This document shows positions 17,428 through 26,448 of a DNA stretch of 64,000 bases, one piece after another. The position numbers were made by a program, and so were the translations under genes. Source of the stretch: Lysinibacillus_B sp042920265 (GTDB lineage Bacteria > Bacillota > Bacilli > Bacillales_A > Planococcaceae); NCBI RefSeq assembly GCF_042920265.1, contig NZ_JBDQZI010000001.1, forward strand, positions 1 to 64,000. The letters run 5' to 3'. How positions within the stretch are numbered: the stretch's first letter is position 1; each line of letters begins with the position of its first letter. The notes beneath the pieces are model-generated. The model did not search any database, had not been told where the DNA came from, and saw nothing but the letters and a program-made list of their open reading frames with translations.

Positions 17428-18546
17428 ATGCAATCCCTAATTGATATTCGCCGAGCGCTACATAAAATACCAGAGCTCGGTTTTCAAGAATTTAAAACAC
17501 AAGCTTTTATTTTAGATTATTTAACCAAACTTCCGCAAGACGATCTAGAAATAGCAACTTGGCGTACAGGGGTTGTTGTAAGGATTGTGGGCACGAATCC
17601 AACGAAAACAATCGGATGGCGTACAGATATTGATGGTTTACCGGTAACAGAAGAAACAGGTGTAGCGTACGCTTCGGAGCACGCTGGTCATATGCATGCA
17701 TGTGGTCATGATTGTCATATGACGACGGCACTAGGACTTGTCACAGCTTTTGTGAAAAATCGACCTGTGCAAAATGTAGTTGTCTACTTCCAACCAGCTG
17801 AGGAAGGACCAGGTGGAGCAGAACCAATGTTCAATTGGTTAAAAGAGGAGCGCCCTGATCTTTTATGCGATGAAATTTATGCACTTCATATTGCGCCAGA
17901 ATATCCAGTAGGCACAGTAGCAACGCGCCCAGGGCTATTATTTGCGAATACGTCTGAGTTATTTATCGATTTAAAAGGGATTGGTGGGCATGCAGCATAC
18001 CCCCATCTTACACGGGATATGACGATTGCAACAGCCAATTTAATTTTGCAGCTGCAAACGATTGTGAGCCGCAATATAGATCCGATGAATAGTGTGGTGA
18101 TAACGGTAGGAAAGATAACAGCAGGTACTGTCCAAAATGTCATTGCAGAGAATGCACGTTTAGAAGGAACGATTCGTACGCTAAATGCCGAATCAATGCA
18201 GGCAGTAAAAAGCCGTATTGAGGCCATTTGTGCGGGGATTGAAGCAGCGTTTGAATGCGAAGTTGCTATTGATTACGGCTCGCTGTATCATGAAGTAAAT
18301 AATCATGAGGCGTGTGCGAATCGTCTGCTTGCTTTTGCGAAACAGTATGACGGTGCAACGGATTTCTTATGCCCAGCAGCGATGACTGGAGAAGACTTTG
18401 GTTATTTCCTAAAAGAGATTCCTGGTGCCATGTTTTGGAGTGGAGCAAACTGCCAGTACGGTTTGCATCAGTCGAAGATGAATCCAGATGAAGCGTTACT
18501 TTCGTTTAATACCGATTTTGTAGAGGCGTTTATTCGTAGTTTATAA
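17428..18546 (+). CDS. dapI: N-acetyldiaminopimelate deacetylase
   Basis: This 372-aa M20-family metallohydrolase removes the acetyl group from N-acetyl-LL-diaminopimelate. Metal-ligand motifs are visible: HACGHDCHMT (about 91-100), the catalytic Glu pair in QPAEEGPGGA (about 127-136), and the C-terminal HQS. The dimerisation domain sits between about 175 and 285. It corresponds to B. subtilis YkuR. It is co-transcribed with dapH and ends at a strong terminator (18552-18585). Confidence 0.9.
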   Translation: MQSLIDIRRALHKIPELGFQEFKTQAFILDYLTKLPQDDLEIATWRTGVVVRIVGTNPTKTIGWRTDIDGLPVTEETGVAYASEHAGHMHACGHDCHMTTALGLVTAFVKNRPVQNVVVYFQPAEEGPGGAEPMFNWLKEERPDLLCDEIYALHIAPEYPVGTVATRPGLLFANTSELFIDLKGIGGHAAYPHLTRDMTIATANLILQLQTIVSRNIDPMNSVVITVGKITAGTVQNVIAENARLEGTIRTLNAESMQAVKSRIEAICAGIEAAFECEVAIDYGSLYHEVNNHEACANRLLAFAKQYDGATDFLCPAAMTGEDFGYFLKEIPGAMFWSGANCQYGLHQSKMNPDEALLSFNTDFVEAFIRSL

Positions 18547-18551
18547 GTAAG

Positions 18552-18585
18552 AAGGGGGATGTCCAGAAAGTGAACATCCCCCTTT
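18552..18585 (+). terminator. dapH-dapI terminator
   Basis: AAGGGGGATGT (18552-18562) pairs perfectly with ACATCCCCCTT (18574-18584). Confidence 0.8.
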
Positions 18586-18634
18586 ATTTGTTGTTAAATT
18601 ATAAAATTTCGCATTGTGGATCACAATTGTTAGA

Positions 18635-18767
18635 AAAGAGCAGCAACGTTTAGGCGAAAGCGCCATCCCCTCGCGACGCTTCGACTCCCTCCTACGTGTG
18701 GCAAGCACACTTGTCAGGATTCTCCAACGCGTGTCGGGGATTAGCAGGCGCTTTAGCACTTTTGTTG
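18635..18767. repeat. structured GC-rich intergenic element
   Basis: A 130-bp stretch between dapI and the MFS gene is clearly richer in G+C than its surroundings. It contains GGCGAAAGCGCC and loosely matching outer arms (AGCGCCATCCCC... and ...GGGGATTAGCAGGCGCT). It may be a remnant of a mobile palindromic element; it is not obviously related to the 12399-12925 family. Confidence 0.4.
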
Positions 18768-19970
18768 TTATGATACTTGTTCCGAAGCGTGCATTAAATG
18801 TGGTGCTCTTTTTTGTGTCCATGCCCATGCTAAAATGAAGCATGTAGCTAAAATCACTGTCCCGAAAACATACGGAGAGTCCATATTCCAGTCAAATAAA
18901 GAGCCAGCTAATATAGGGCCGAACATATTCCCTAAGCTCATATAAGCGTTATTCATTCCTGCAGCAAATCCTTGTTCAGCGCCAGCTACTTTACTAATGA
19001 GTGTATTAACTGCGGGGCGGATAAAGGTTGTGGCAATGGAGAATAACGTCGCCACTGTGAGGATCATAAAGAATCCGCTCACATAAATAACAAGTAACAT
19101 CGTAATCGCAGCTACTAGTAAATTGATTAAAATAACTTTCATTTCGCCGAACTTTTTAAACAGCTTGTTGATAATATACATTTGCAAAATAACGCCAGCA
19201 AACCCACCAACCATAATAATGACCGAAATATCAAAAGGTGAATAGTTAAATTTATGGTCTAAGTATAGTGATAATGTTGCTTGGAAGTTAGAAATACCAA
19301 AACTAAATGTTAAGACGATGAGTAAAAATACGAAATACGATGTTTTGGTAGAACGTACTAATTGTTTCACTAAACTTTCGCGTGGTGGCTTTGCCGTTGC
19401 TTCTGTATCTTTTTTGACATTTGGTAAAATGATAAGAGATAGAACAGCTGCTAGGATGGCTGCGCTACCAGCGAAATAAAATGGAATGTGTAAACTGATG
19501 CCAGCTAACACGCCACCAATACCGGGTCCAATGGTGAAGCCTAAGCTCATCGCTGCACCAACCATCCCCATCCCTTTTCCTCGTTCTTCCACTGTTGTAA
19601 TATCGGCTACGTAAGCTAAAATAGGGGGCATGACAAATGCTGCACCTGCCCCACTTAAGAAGCGTGCAACGAATAATAGCCAAACATGATCTGATAAACC
19701 GAATAAAATTTGTGATAACCCGTATAATGTAAGACCAATAATAATAAAAATTTTGCGCCCATAACGGTCTGATAAATCACCAGCAATTGGCGAAAGTAAA
19801 AATTGTGCTAGAGAAAACCCTGCAATTAAAAAACCTAATACTTGTCCTCCTACCCCGAACAATTCTAAATAAGAAGGCATAACCGGAACAATGATGCCAA
19901 TACCACCCATCGTGATAAACATATTAAACATTAAAATATAGAGGGCGACATTATTTGTTTTTTTCGCCAT
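18768..19970 (-). CDS. MFS drug/metabolite exporter (DHA1 type)
   Basis: This 400-aa integral membrane protein is predicted to have 12 helices. MFS motif A (GDLSDRYGRKIFIIIG, loop 2-3) and the antiporter motif C region (GFTIGPGIGG) are clear, so export by proton antiport is likely, as in NorA/Bmr-type proteins. The substrate is unknown. I chose ATG 19970 because AAAGGCGG lies 7 nt upstream on the complement; the longer version starts in front of the RBS. It is convergent with dapI. No regulator is adjacent. Confidence 0.85.
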   Translation of the reverse strand: MAKKTNNVALYILMFNMFITMGGIGIIVPVMPSYLELFGVGGQVLGFLIAGFSLAQFLLSPIAGDLSDRYGRKIFIIIGLTLYGLSQILFGLSDHVWLLFVARFLSGAGAAFVMPPILAYVADITTVEERGKGMGMVGAAMSLGFTIGPGIGGVLAGISLHIPFYFAGSAAILAAVLSLIILPNVKKDTEATAKPPRESLVKQLVRSTKTSYFVFLLIVLTFSFGISNFQATLSLYLDHKFNYSPFDISVIIMVGGFAGVILQMYIINKLFKKFGEMKVILINLLVAAITMLLVIYVSGFFMILTVATLFSIATTFIRPAVNTLISKVAGAEQGFAAGMNNAYMSLGNMFGPILAGSLFDWNMDSPYVFGTVILATCFILAWAWTQKRAPHLMHASEQVS

Positions 19971-20159
19971 GGCTAACCGCCTTTCTAATCCATTATTTCG
20001 ACTTTTGAAATGTAAGTACAATTAGTCTAACATAATTATACGACTTGTCACTACTGTAAAGTTATTAGACTAAGGGATGAAAAATGAACTAGTTTAGTAC
20101 AAAATATGGTGATGATTACTTTATTTTTTTAAATTCTATACTCTTAATGAGTAAATTTT

Positions 20160-20690
20160 TAAACATATATTACCATTTGAGTAACCATTGCTTTCCGCTG
20201 CGGCACTCGCTTTCCACGGGCGAGATCAAGCCTCCTCGTCGCTCATCCTTCGCTCCTGCGGGGTCTTGATTGTCTCGCTTTTCCCGTAGGAGTCTCGTGC
20301 CTTCGCTACAAGCAACTATTGTTCCATAAAATAATTGATTACTCAAAAATAACGAATAATTCTTATTGATGACAATAGAGAATAGGCAACGATACATGTA
20401 AACAGAAAGAAATTGATTTCTTTAAACGAAGGTAAATACTTGTTTAGAATATTAAGAAGCACTCACCTTTGCCGTAGCGCGCCATAGCCACAGGAGCCAA
20501 GATTTTCTTTGCGACGAAAGCGCAGCGTCAGGAGCAGGAACAGGAGATCCAAACAGGCCACGCCTATTTTAGCTCCTGTGTAGGCTGTGGCAAAGCGCGG
20601 AGGCTACCATTACGCTTTAATTTAATATCTTTTGCTATTTACCTGGTATTTTTAGGGTGTATTTTTGCTCATTACGCATTCTACACTAAT
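20160..20690. repeat. interspersed repeat, right (inverted) copy
   Basis: The reverse complement of this stretch aligns along its length with 12399-12925. The alignment begins with a shared GTAATGAG.AAAAAT word near 20660-20690. It continues through the palindromic block (about 20465-20610) and the AACAATAGTTGCTTGTAGCG word (about 20301-20320). It ends in the GCGAG/GCGGAAAGC block (about 20185-20300) with the terminal GGTAATATATGTTT. By eye identity varies from near-complete in the structured blocks to low in the middle. The palindromic block carries an extra ~25 nt (around 20503-20530). Confidence 0.8.
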
Positions 20691-20700
20691 CCGTATACTA

Positions 20701-20737
20701 AAAAGACGTATGGCCATTAAATGCCCATACGTCTTTT
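20701..20737 (-). terminator. pot operon terminator
   Basis: AAAAGACGTATGG (20701-20713) pairs perfectly with CCATACGTCTTTT (20725-20737). It lies directly after the potD stop codon on the - strand. Confidence 0.9.
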
Positions 20738-20738
20738 G

Positions 20739-21815
20739 TTAATTGAGGTTCATTTTAAATTCTAAGAAGTATTCGTTATACTTCCCGAGCCATTCTAGCC
20801 CAAGGTTTTCGTATACTTCTAAATGTTTGCGTAGTTCTTCATCTGGATAGAAGCGCTCGTCTGTAATGACTTCTTCATCCATTAACGCCCAAGCGGCTGA
20901 GTTCGGGGTAGAGTAGCCAACATAATCTGCATTTTGTGCTGCATTTTCAGCATCTAACATAAAGTTAATGAATGCATGTGCACCTGCTACGTTTTTAGAT
21001 GTTTTAGGAATGACCATGTTATCGAACCAAAGATTAGACCCTTCTTCTGGAACGGCAAAATCGAGCTCTTCATTTTCCCACATCATATCCGCTGCTTGCC
21101 CTGACCAAGTAAGGGCAACAGTTGCTTCATTGTTAATCATCAGTGGTGTAATTTCATCACCGATAATGGCTTTTACGTTAGGCGTTAATTGAATGAGTTT
21201 ATCCGTTGCTTTACGTAATGCAGCATCATCTTTTAAGTTTAGCGAATAGCCAAGGGAGTTTAAGCCCATCCCCATTACTTCCCGAGAGCCATCCACTAAG
21301 AAAATTTTCCCCTTTAAGCGTTCATCCCATAAATCTTCCCAAGATGTAAAGGTTAAATCTTCCGGTACCATTGTTGGATTGTACACGATGCCAACTGTCC
21401 CCCAGAAATAAGGGAGAGAGAATTTATTTTTTGGATCAAATGGTAAATCTAAAAAGTACGGATCGATATTTTGAGCATTTGGAATTAATGAATGATCCAG
21501 CTCAATAAGCATATCATCTTCAATCATCGTTTCAATCATATATTCAGAAGGAACGGCCACATCATAAGAAGAGCCACCTTGCTGAATTTTTGTATACATC
21601 GCTTCGTTTGAATCAAATGTTTCGTAAATGACATGAATGCCTGTTTCTTTTTGGAATTGTTTGATTAACTCGGGGTCAATATATTCGCCCCAATTATAAA
21701 CCGTTAACGTATCTTTACTGCCGCCCATACCAACCGATTCAAGTGATCTTGACGCGAAGAAAAGCAGGAAACAGGCGATGATAATAGCGATTGTTGCTTG
21801 TACTAATTGTTTCAT
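20739..21815 (-). CDS. potD: spermidine/putrescine-binding protein PotD
   Basis: This 358-aa extracellular substrate-binding protein belongs to the polyamine ABC importer. After an N-terminal hydrophobic segment (about 5-25) comes the typical start of the mature domain, LTVYNWGEYIDPELIKQF, then YDVAVPSEYMI and the ligand-site region SWEDLWD. The N-terminus has a Cys at residue 15 in IIAC, but it is followed by more hydrophobic residues. It may therefore be a lipobox or an uncleaved anchor. The start overlaps the potC stop by 4 nt (ATGA), and it is the last gene of the operon. Confidence 0.92.
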   Translation of the reverse strand: MKQLVQATIAIIIACFLLFFASRSLESVGMGGSKDTLTVYNWGEYIDPELIKQFQKETGIHVIYETFDSNEAMYTKIQQGGSSYDVAVPSEYMIETMIEDDMLIELDHSLIPNAQNIDPYFLDLPFDPKNKFSLPYFWGTVGIVYNPTMVPEDLTFTSWEDLWDERLKGKIFLVDGSREVMGMGLNSLGYSLNLKDDAALRKATDKLIQLTPNVKAIIGDEITPLMINNEATVALTWSGQAADMMWENEELDFAVPEEGSNLWFDNMVIPKTSKNVAGAHAFINFMLDAENAAQNADYVGYSTPNSAAWALMDEEVITDERFYPDEELRKHLEVYENLGLEWLGKYNEYFLEFKMNLN

Positions 21816-22609
21816 TTCCCAGCCTCCGTTCTTGCTTTTGAGCGGTTTGTTATAAAGTAGTAACCGATGACAACAAGCACTGTAATAAAGAATACTAAGC
21901 CTGAGATTGCGTTAATTGTTAAGGTAATGCCCGCGCGAGCCATGGAGTAGATCTCGACTGATAATGTAGAGAACCCATTACCTGTCACGAAGAACGTGAC
22001 GGCAAAGTCATCTAATGAATACGTAATCGCCATAAAGAAGCCAGCCAAAATACCGGGTGCGATATAGGGTAAGATAACGCGTGTTAAAACGTCGCGCTTT
22101 GTAGCACCTAAGTCACGTGCTGCATCGATTAAGGATGTATTCATTTCTAACAGTTTCGGTAAAACCATTAACACAACAATCGGCACACTAAAGGCGATAT
22201 GTGATACAAGCACAGAAGCAAAGCCTAATTTTACCCCAATCATAGTGAAGAGGATTAAAAAGCTTGCGCCAATGACCACGTCAGGTGATACGATGAGCAC
22301 ATTATTTAATGATAGTAATGTGTTACGCATCTTTTTATCTTTAATGGAAACAATGCCAATCGCGCCAAGCGTACCGACAATGGTTGCAATTAAGCCCGAA
22401 AGCAGGGCGACAAGTACGGTATTAATCAAAATAACAATTAAACGTGTATCTTCAAAAACAGCCGCATAATGCTCAAGCGTAAACGATTCAAAATCGTTCA
22501 TATTGCCACCGCTATTGAATGAATAAAAAATTAAATAGAAAATTGGTGCGTATAAAATGAGAAAGACTAAGGCTAAATAGGCTTTAGAGGCAGTCGATAA
22601 TTTGTTCAT
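21812..22609 (-). CDS. potC: polyamine ABC transporter permease PotC
   Basis: This 265-aa inner-membrane permease is predicted to have six helices and carries the EAA loop that contacts the ATPase (AARDLGATKRDVLTRVILP, about residues 165-183). It pairs with PotB to form the spermidine/putrescine channel. It begins immediately after the potB stop codon with AAAGGAGG upstream and overlaps potD by 4 nt. Confidence 0.92.
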   Translation of the reverse strand: MNKLSTASKAYLALVFLILYAPIFYLIFYSFNSGGNMNDFESFTLEHYAAVFEDTRLIVILINTVLVALLSGLIATIVGTLGAIGIVSIKDKKMRNTLLSLNNVLIVSPDVVIGASFLILFTMIGVKLGFASVLVSHIAFSVPIVVLMVLPKLLEMNTSLIDAARDLGATKRDVLTRVILPYIAPGILAGFFMAITYSLDDFAVTFFVTGNGFSTLSVEIYSMARAGITLTINAISGLVFFITVLVVIGYYFITNRSKARTEAGK

Positions 22610-23413
22610 TTATGCGCGGCCTCCTTTCTTTTTCTGACCCGTTAGCATCATAATAATGACCATGAAAATAATTAAAAATACAGCGATTGTGGATCCCATA
22701 CCCCAGTTTTGTGCGACAAGGAATTGCTGTTCAATAGCTGTACCGAGCGTAATGACCTGATTCCCGGCGATCAAGCGTGTAATCATGAATAGTGAAAGGG
22801 CAGGGATAAATGTGACTTGAACCCCTGATTTCACCCCGTCAATTGTTAACGGGAACACAACACGGCGGAATGTCGTCCATGCCGATGCCCCAAGGTCTCT
22901 TGCTGCAAACACTAAAGACGGATTTAATTTATCTAATGAGTTGAAAATCGGGATAATCATAAACGGAATAAAAATATATACCGCTACGAAAATAAAACTA
23001 AAATCTGTAAATAAAATTTGTTGTGGGTTCAACCCAAATACTTCGATCACTGCATTCATCGGACCGTATAAACCGAAAATCCCGATGAATGCATATGTTT
23101 TAAGCAGTAAGTTAATCCAAGAAGGAATAATAATTAACATTAACCAAAGCTGCTTATGCTTTGTTTTTGTTAAGAAATAAGCTGTTGGATAAGCAATGAG
23201 TAATGTAAAGAGCGTAATTAAAAAGGCATACCAAAAGCTTGTTAATGTCATTTGTAAATAAATCGTTGAGAAGAATTTTTTATAATTTGCTAATGTAAAA
23301 TTTCCGTGTAAGTCTAGCATGGAATAATAAAGAACTAAGGCAATGGGCGCAATAACAAATAAGGCAATCCAGACGAAATACGGAAATAATGCTGCACGAT
23401 TTTTATTCCGCAT
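22610..23413 (-). CDS. potB: polyamine ABC transporter permease PotB
   Basis: This 267-aa permease has six predicted helices and the EAA motif AARDLGASAWTTFRRVVFP. I prefer ATG 23413 over ATG 23422: the GGAG that precedes the latter touches it, while it is 9 nt from the former. Its 5' end overlaps the potA 3' end, so potA and potB are translationally coupled. Confidence 0.9.
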   Translation of the reverse strand: MRNKNRAALFPYFVWIALFVIAPIALVLYYSMLDLHGNFTLANYKKFFSTIYLQMTLTSFWYAFLITLFTLLIAYPTAYFLTKTKHKQLWLMLIIIPSWINLLLKTYAFIGIFGLYGPMNAVIEVFGLNPQQILFTDFSFIFVAVYIFIPFMIIPIFNSLDKLNPSLVFAARDLGASAWTTFRRVVFPLTIDGVKSGVQVTFIPALSLFMITRLIAGNQVITLGTAIEQQFLVAQNWGMGSTIAVFLIIFMVIIMMLTGQKKKGGRA

Positions 23414-24506
23414 CTTCGTCATCTCCGTATGCTTCTAAGCGCTTATCAAACTCTTCTTCCGTTTCATTTAAGCGCATAACATGAATTGCCTCTGGATCAA
23501 AATCTAAGCCGATTTCTGCCCCTACTTCTGCCTTCTTTAGTGAGTGTACTAACCACTCATTCCCGTCCTGATCGTATGTTGATAATTCATAATGCACTCC
23601 ACGGAATAGTTGCGTATCTACTTTTACAATTAATTTGCCTTTATCGATTGTTGTAATTTCTAAATCTTCTGGACGAATGACAATATCAATTTTTTCGTTT
23701 GGCTTCATCCCGCCATCTACACAGTCAAAAATTTTGCCAGCAAATTGCACTTTATAGTCTTCAATCATAATACCATCTACGATATTGGATTCACCGATGA
23801 AGTCTGCCACGAATCGGTTAATCGGCTCATCGTAAATATCCACCGGTGTACCAGACTGCATAATTTCGCCGTTTGATAAGACAAAGATTTCATCACTCAT
23901 CGCTAACGCTTCTTCTTGATCATGTGTAACGAATACAAACGTTTTACCGAGGCGTTGTTGTAATTCACGAAGTTCATATTGCATCTCCGTACGTAGTTTT
24001 AAGTCAAGTGCTGATAAAGGTTCGTCTAGTAAGATCACTTCAGGATCGTTGACGATTGCACGTGCAATCGCTACACGTTGACGTTGACCACCCGACATTT
24101 CTGAAATTTCGCGGTTGCCGTATCCAGCTAAGTTGACAAATTTCAATGCCTCTTGTACGCGTTCTTTTATTTCCTGTTCTTTTACCTTCTTTATACGAAG
24201 GCCGAATGCTACGTTTTCAAATACATTTAAGTGTGGGAAGAGTGCATAGTCTTGGAAAACAGTGTTGACTTGACGCTCATTTGCAGGGATATGGTTAATG
24301 CGTTTCCCGTTAAAGTACACATCGCCAGTTGTTGCCTCTGTAAAACCTGCGATAATGCGTAAAATTGTTGTTTTCCCGCAGCCAGAAGGACCTAATAATG
24401 TATAAAATTTACCTCTTTCTAGCTCGAAGTTAATATTTTTTAAAACGACTGTACCGTCGCTGTAAGATTTTGTTACGTTTTCAAAACGAATAATCGTGTT
24501 ATCCAT
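23403..24506 (-). CDS. potA: spermidine/putrescine ABC ATPase PotA
   Basis: This 367-aa ATPase energises polyamine uptake. It shows Walker A (GPSGCGKTT), the ABC signature (MSGGQRQRVAIARA), Walker B (VILLDEPLSALD), the H-loop (FVTHDQEEA) and a C-terminal TOBE-type regulatory domain (about 270-350). ATG 24506 is preceded by AAGGAGG at 7 nt; an adjacent in-frame ATG at 24509 is possible. The acidic C-terminus (DDEDAE) overlaps potB. Confidence 0.93.
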   Translation of the reverse strand: MDNTIIRFENVTKSYSDGTVVLKNINFELERGKFYTLLGPSGCGKTTILRIIAGFTEATTGDVYFNGKRINHIPANERQVNTVFQDYALFPHLNVFENVAFGLRIKKVKEQEIKERVQEALKFVNLAGYGNREISEMSGGQRQRVAIARAIVNDPEVILLDEPLSALDLKLRTEMQYELRELQQRLGKTFVFVTHDQEEALAMSDEIFVLSNGEIMQSGTPVDIYDEPINRFVADFIGESNIVDGIMIEDYKVQFAGKIFDCVDGGMKPNEKIDIVIRPEDLEITTIDKGKLIVKVDTQLFRGVHYELSTYDQDGNEWLVHSLKKAEVGAEIGLDFDPEAIHVMRLNETEEEFDKRLEAYGDDEDAE

Positions 24507-24522
24507 CATTTGTCCTCCTTCG

Positions 24523-25065
24523 TTATAAATAAGATTCGGTCGCCACAAGTAGTAGACGCGTTAAACCATTATGTGCGTTAAAAATTTGATGATGTGAAGA
24601 TGCCTCGTAATAGACAGCGTGTCCTTCGGTTGCGATATACTCCTCATTCCCGATGACGACACGAATCCTTCCATTTAATACATAAAGAAATGTCTCGGAT
24701 AAGGACGGTTCGAATTGTTTAAATTCTCCGCCCTTTTGCAATGTTAAAATGACCGGCTCCATCTCTTTTTCATTCGACGTCGGAATTAACCAATCAATTG
24801 TATATTGTTTATCATGGTCAGTAAAACTTGTTTGATCTTCTTTTGTATAGACAACCGGTTGTTCATCAGCCGTGTCGTCGAAAAATTCTTTTGGGGTTGA
24901 GCCTAATACTTCGAGAATATGAAAAAGTGTCTCAATGGAAGGAGAGTTTAAATCACGTTCTAATTGAGAAATGTAGCCCTTTGTTAAATCCGTACGTTCC
25001 CCAAGCTCCTCTTGTGTGAGTCCTTTTTTTAATCGTAAAGCTTTAATTTTTGCCCCGATTTGCAT
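24523..25065 (-). CDS. XRE-cupin transcriptional regulator
   Basis: This 180-aa regulator has an N-terminal HTH_XRE (about 5-60: LRLKKGLTQEELGERTDLTKGYISQLERDL) and a C-terminal cupin (about 105-178: FLYVLNGRIRVVIGNEEYI, AVYYEASSHHQIFN). The PuuR-type arrangement and position as first gene of the pot operon, 16 nt before potA, suggest a polyamine-responsive local regulator. I chose ATG 25065 since GGGAGGG precedes it. Repeated TTTAC(AAA) words at 25120-25148 in its upstream region are possible binding sites. Confidence 0.88.
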   Translation of the reverse strand: MQIGAKIKALRLKKGLTQEELGERTDLTKGYISQLERDLNSPSIETLFHILEVLGSTPKEFFDDTADEQPVVYTKEDQTSFTDHDKQYTIDWLIPTSNEKEMEPVILTLQKGGEFKQFEPSLSETFLYVLNGRIRVVIGNEEYIATEGHAVYYEASSHHQIFNAHNGLTRLLLVATESYL

Positions 25066-25339
25066 GAAGTTTATCCCTCCCAGTATAAGTTTATTAATTC
25101 TAAACAAAAAGTATTGAAGTTTACTTTTACAAAACTTTTAGTTTACAAACCAAAAAACATTATACACAATATCAAATGAATTTCAAGTGATGTAGTGAAA
25201 ATTTTTGTGGGGAAATAAAAGATTTTATAGATAGTGGGGAGTTTTTTTACGTATGTTAAATATATACAAATTAGGAGTTTGTTTTTTTTGGTAAGTGTCA
25301 TTCGATTCGGCAGAACATATTAAAAGGGAGGCAGTGATG

Positions 25340-25882
25340 ATGATTGAAAGAATAGTCGGGAAAAAGGCCCCTCATTTTGAAATGGATGCAGTATTGGTAG
25401 ATAAGTCATTTGGGAAGGTATCGTTAAAAGACAGTATGGAGCAAGGGAAATGGACGGTATTACTTTTTTATCCAATGGATTTTACGCCGGTGTGTCCAAC
25501 TGATCTTACGGCAATCAGTGATCGGTATGATGAATTGCGAGATTTAGATGCAGAAGTGATTGGCATTTCTACGGATACAGTGTATACACATTGGGCATGG
25601 GTCAATACAGACCGAATGCAAAATGGTGTAGGCACATTAAACTTTGCGCTTGCAGCAGATACAAATCATCGTGTGTCAAAGCAGTATGGTGTATTTGTTG
25701 AGGAAGAAGGGGCTGCGCTTCATGGCTTATTTATTATTAGCCCAACCGGAGTACTACAATATCAAACGGTTTTTTATCAGAATGTTGGGCGAGATGTGGA
25801 TGAACTATTACGTGTATTACAAGTACTTCAAATGGGGGGGCTATACTCGGTAAATTGGCCTCCTAGTGAAGAGACACTTTAA
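25340..25882 (+). CDS. ykuU: YkuU-type peroxiredoxin lacking the resolving cysteine
   Basis: This 180-aa AhpC/Prx1-type peroxiredoxin reduces peroxides with peroxidatic Cys52 (DFTPVCPTDL) and keeps the active-site Pro/Thr. Typical 2-Cys members have a resolving Cys in a C-terminal GGLCPxNW motif. Here the motif reads GGLYSVNW, so Tyr169 stands in its place. The remaining sequence is close to B. subtilis YkuU along its length and no other Cys is present near the C-terminus. I take ATG 25340 (RBS AGGGAGG, 8 nt away); ATG 25337 or GTG 25334 are alternatives. ykuV follows 43 nt downstream and probably in the same transcript. Confidence 0.9.
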   Translation: MIERIVGKKAPHFEMDAVLVDKSFGKVSLKDSMEQGKWTVLLFYPMDFTPVCPTDLTAISDRYDELRDLDAEVIGISTDTVYTHWAWVNTDRMQNGVGTLNFALAADTNHRVSKQYGVFVEEEGAALHGLFIISPTGVLQYQTVFYQNVGRDVDELLRVLQVLQMGGLYSVNWPPSEETL

Positions 25883-25925
25883 CTACATTCGCATATGATA
25901 GCAAAGAGCTAGGAGGGATTAGTGG

Positions 25926-26378
25926 ATGAAGTTACGCGCTCCAATGCCTTCGCTAGACGGAGCGAAGTGGTTAAAAGGTAGAGGATGGACAAATGACATG
26001 CTTACAGGAAAGCCAACGTTTATTCATTTTTGGTCTGTGAGCTGTAATTTATGTAAGCATGGGCTAGATGCTATCAATCATTTAGCTGATCAGTATGCGG
26101 GGGATTTAAATATTATAGCCGTGCATATGCCGCGTACCGAGGAAGATGTTATTGTAGATAATGTGAAAAAGGTTGTAAAATATTATGATATGCTACAGCC
26201 AATAGTAATCGATAATGAGTTTTTAATCACGGATCGATTTAACAATCGATATGTCCCGTCTTATTATTTATTTGACGATAAGGGGCTTTTACGCCATTAT
26301 CAAGCAGGTGGCAGTGGATTGCGCATACTTGAAAAGCGCATTGAACGGGTTGTTCACGAACATAAAGGTATGGTTTGA
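25926..26378 (+). CDS. ykuV: thioredoxin-like thiol-disulfide oxidoreductase YkuV
   Basis: This 150-aa TlpA/thioredoxin-fold protein has active site C-x-x-C (Cys40-Asn-Leu-Cys43 in WSVSCNLCKHG) and the cis-Pro segment YVPSYYLFD. It has no signal peptide, so it acts in the cytoplasm, as B. subtilis YkuV does. It directly follows the peroxiredoxin gene and is the obvious candidate reductant for it, especially since that enzyme lost its own resolving cysteine (inference). ATG 25926 follows AGGAGGGATTAG. Confidence 0.9.
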   Translation: MKLRAPMPSLDGAKWLKGRGWTNDMLTGKPTFIHFWSVSCNLCKHGLDAINHLADQYAGDLNIIAVHMPRTEEDVIVDNVKKVVKYYDMLQPIVIDNEFLITDRFNNRYVPSYYLFDDKGLLRHYQAGGSGLRILEKRIERVVHEHKGMV

Positions 26379-26448
26379 TGCCATACCTTTTTTATTTGGG
26401 TCATTTGCGATACACTTGAAACACATTAGAATAAGGGGGCATTATACG

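Noticed and set aside
18541..18843. Open frames on both strands between dapI and the MFS gene
   Set aside because: They run through a terminator, a structured element and the 3' end of the MFS gene in the wrong frame.
20170..20397. 75-codon open frame on the - strand
   Set aside because: It is the repeat element itself; the reading frame is a by-product of the GC-rich block.
12399..20690. Composite transposon bounded by the inverted repeats
   Set aside because: No transposase gene lies between them and the enclosed genes are in their conserved order, so mobility of the block as a unit is not supported.
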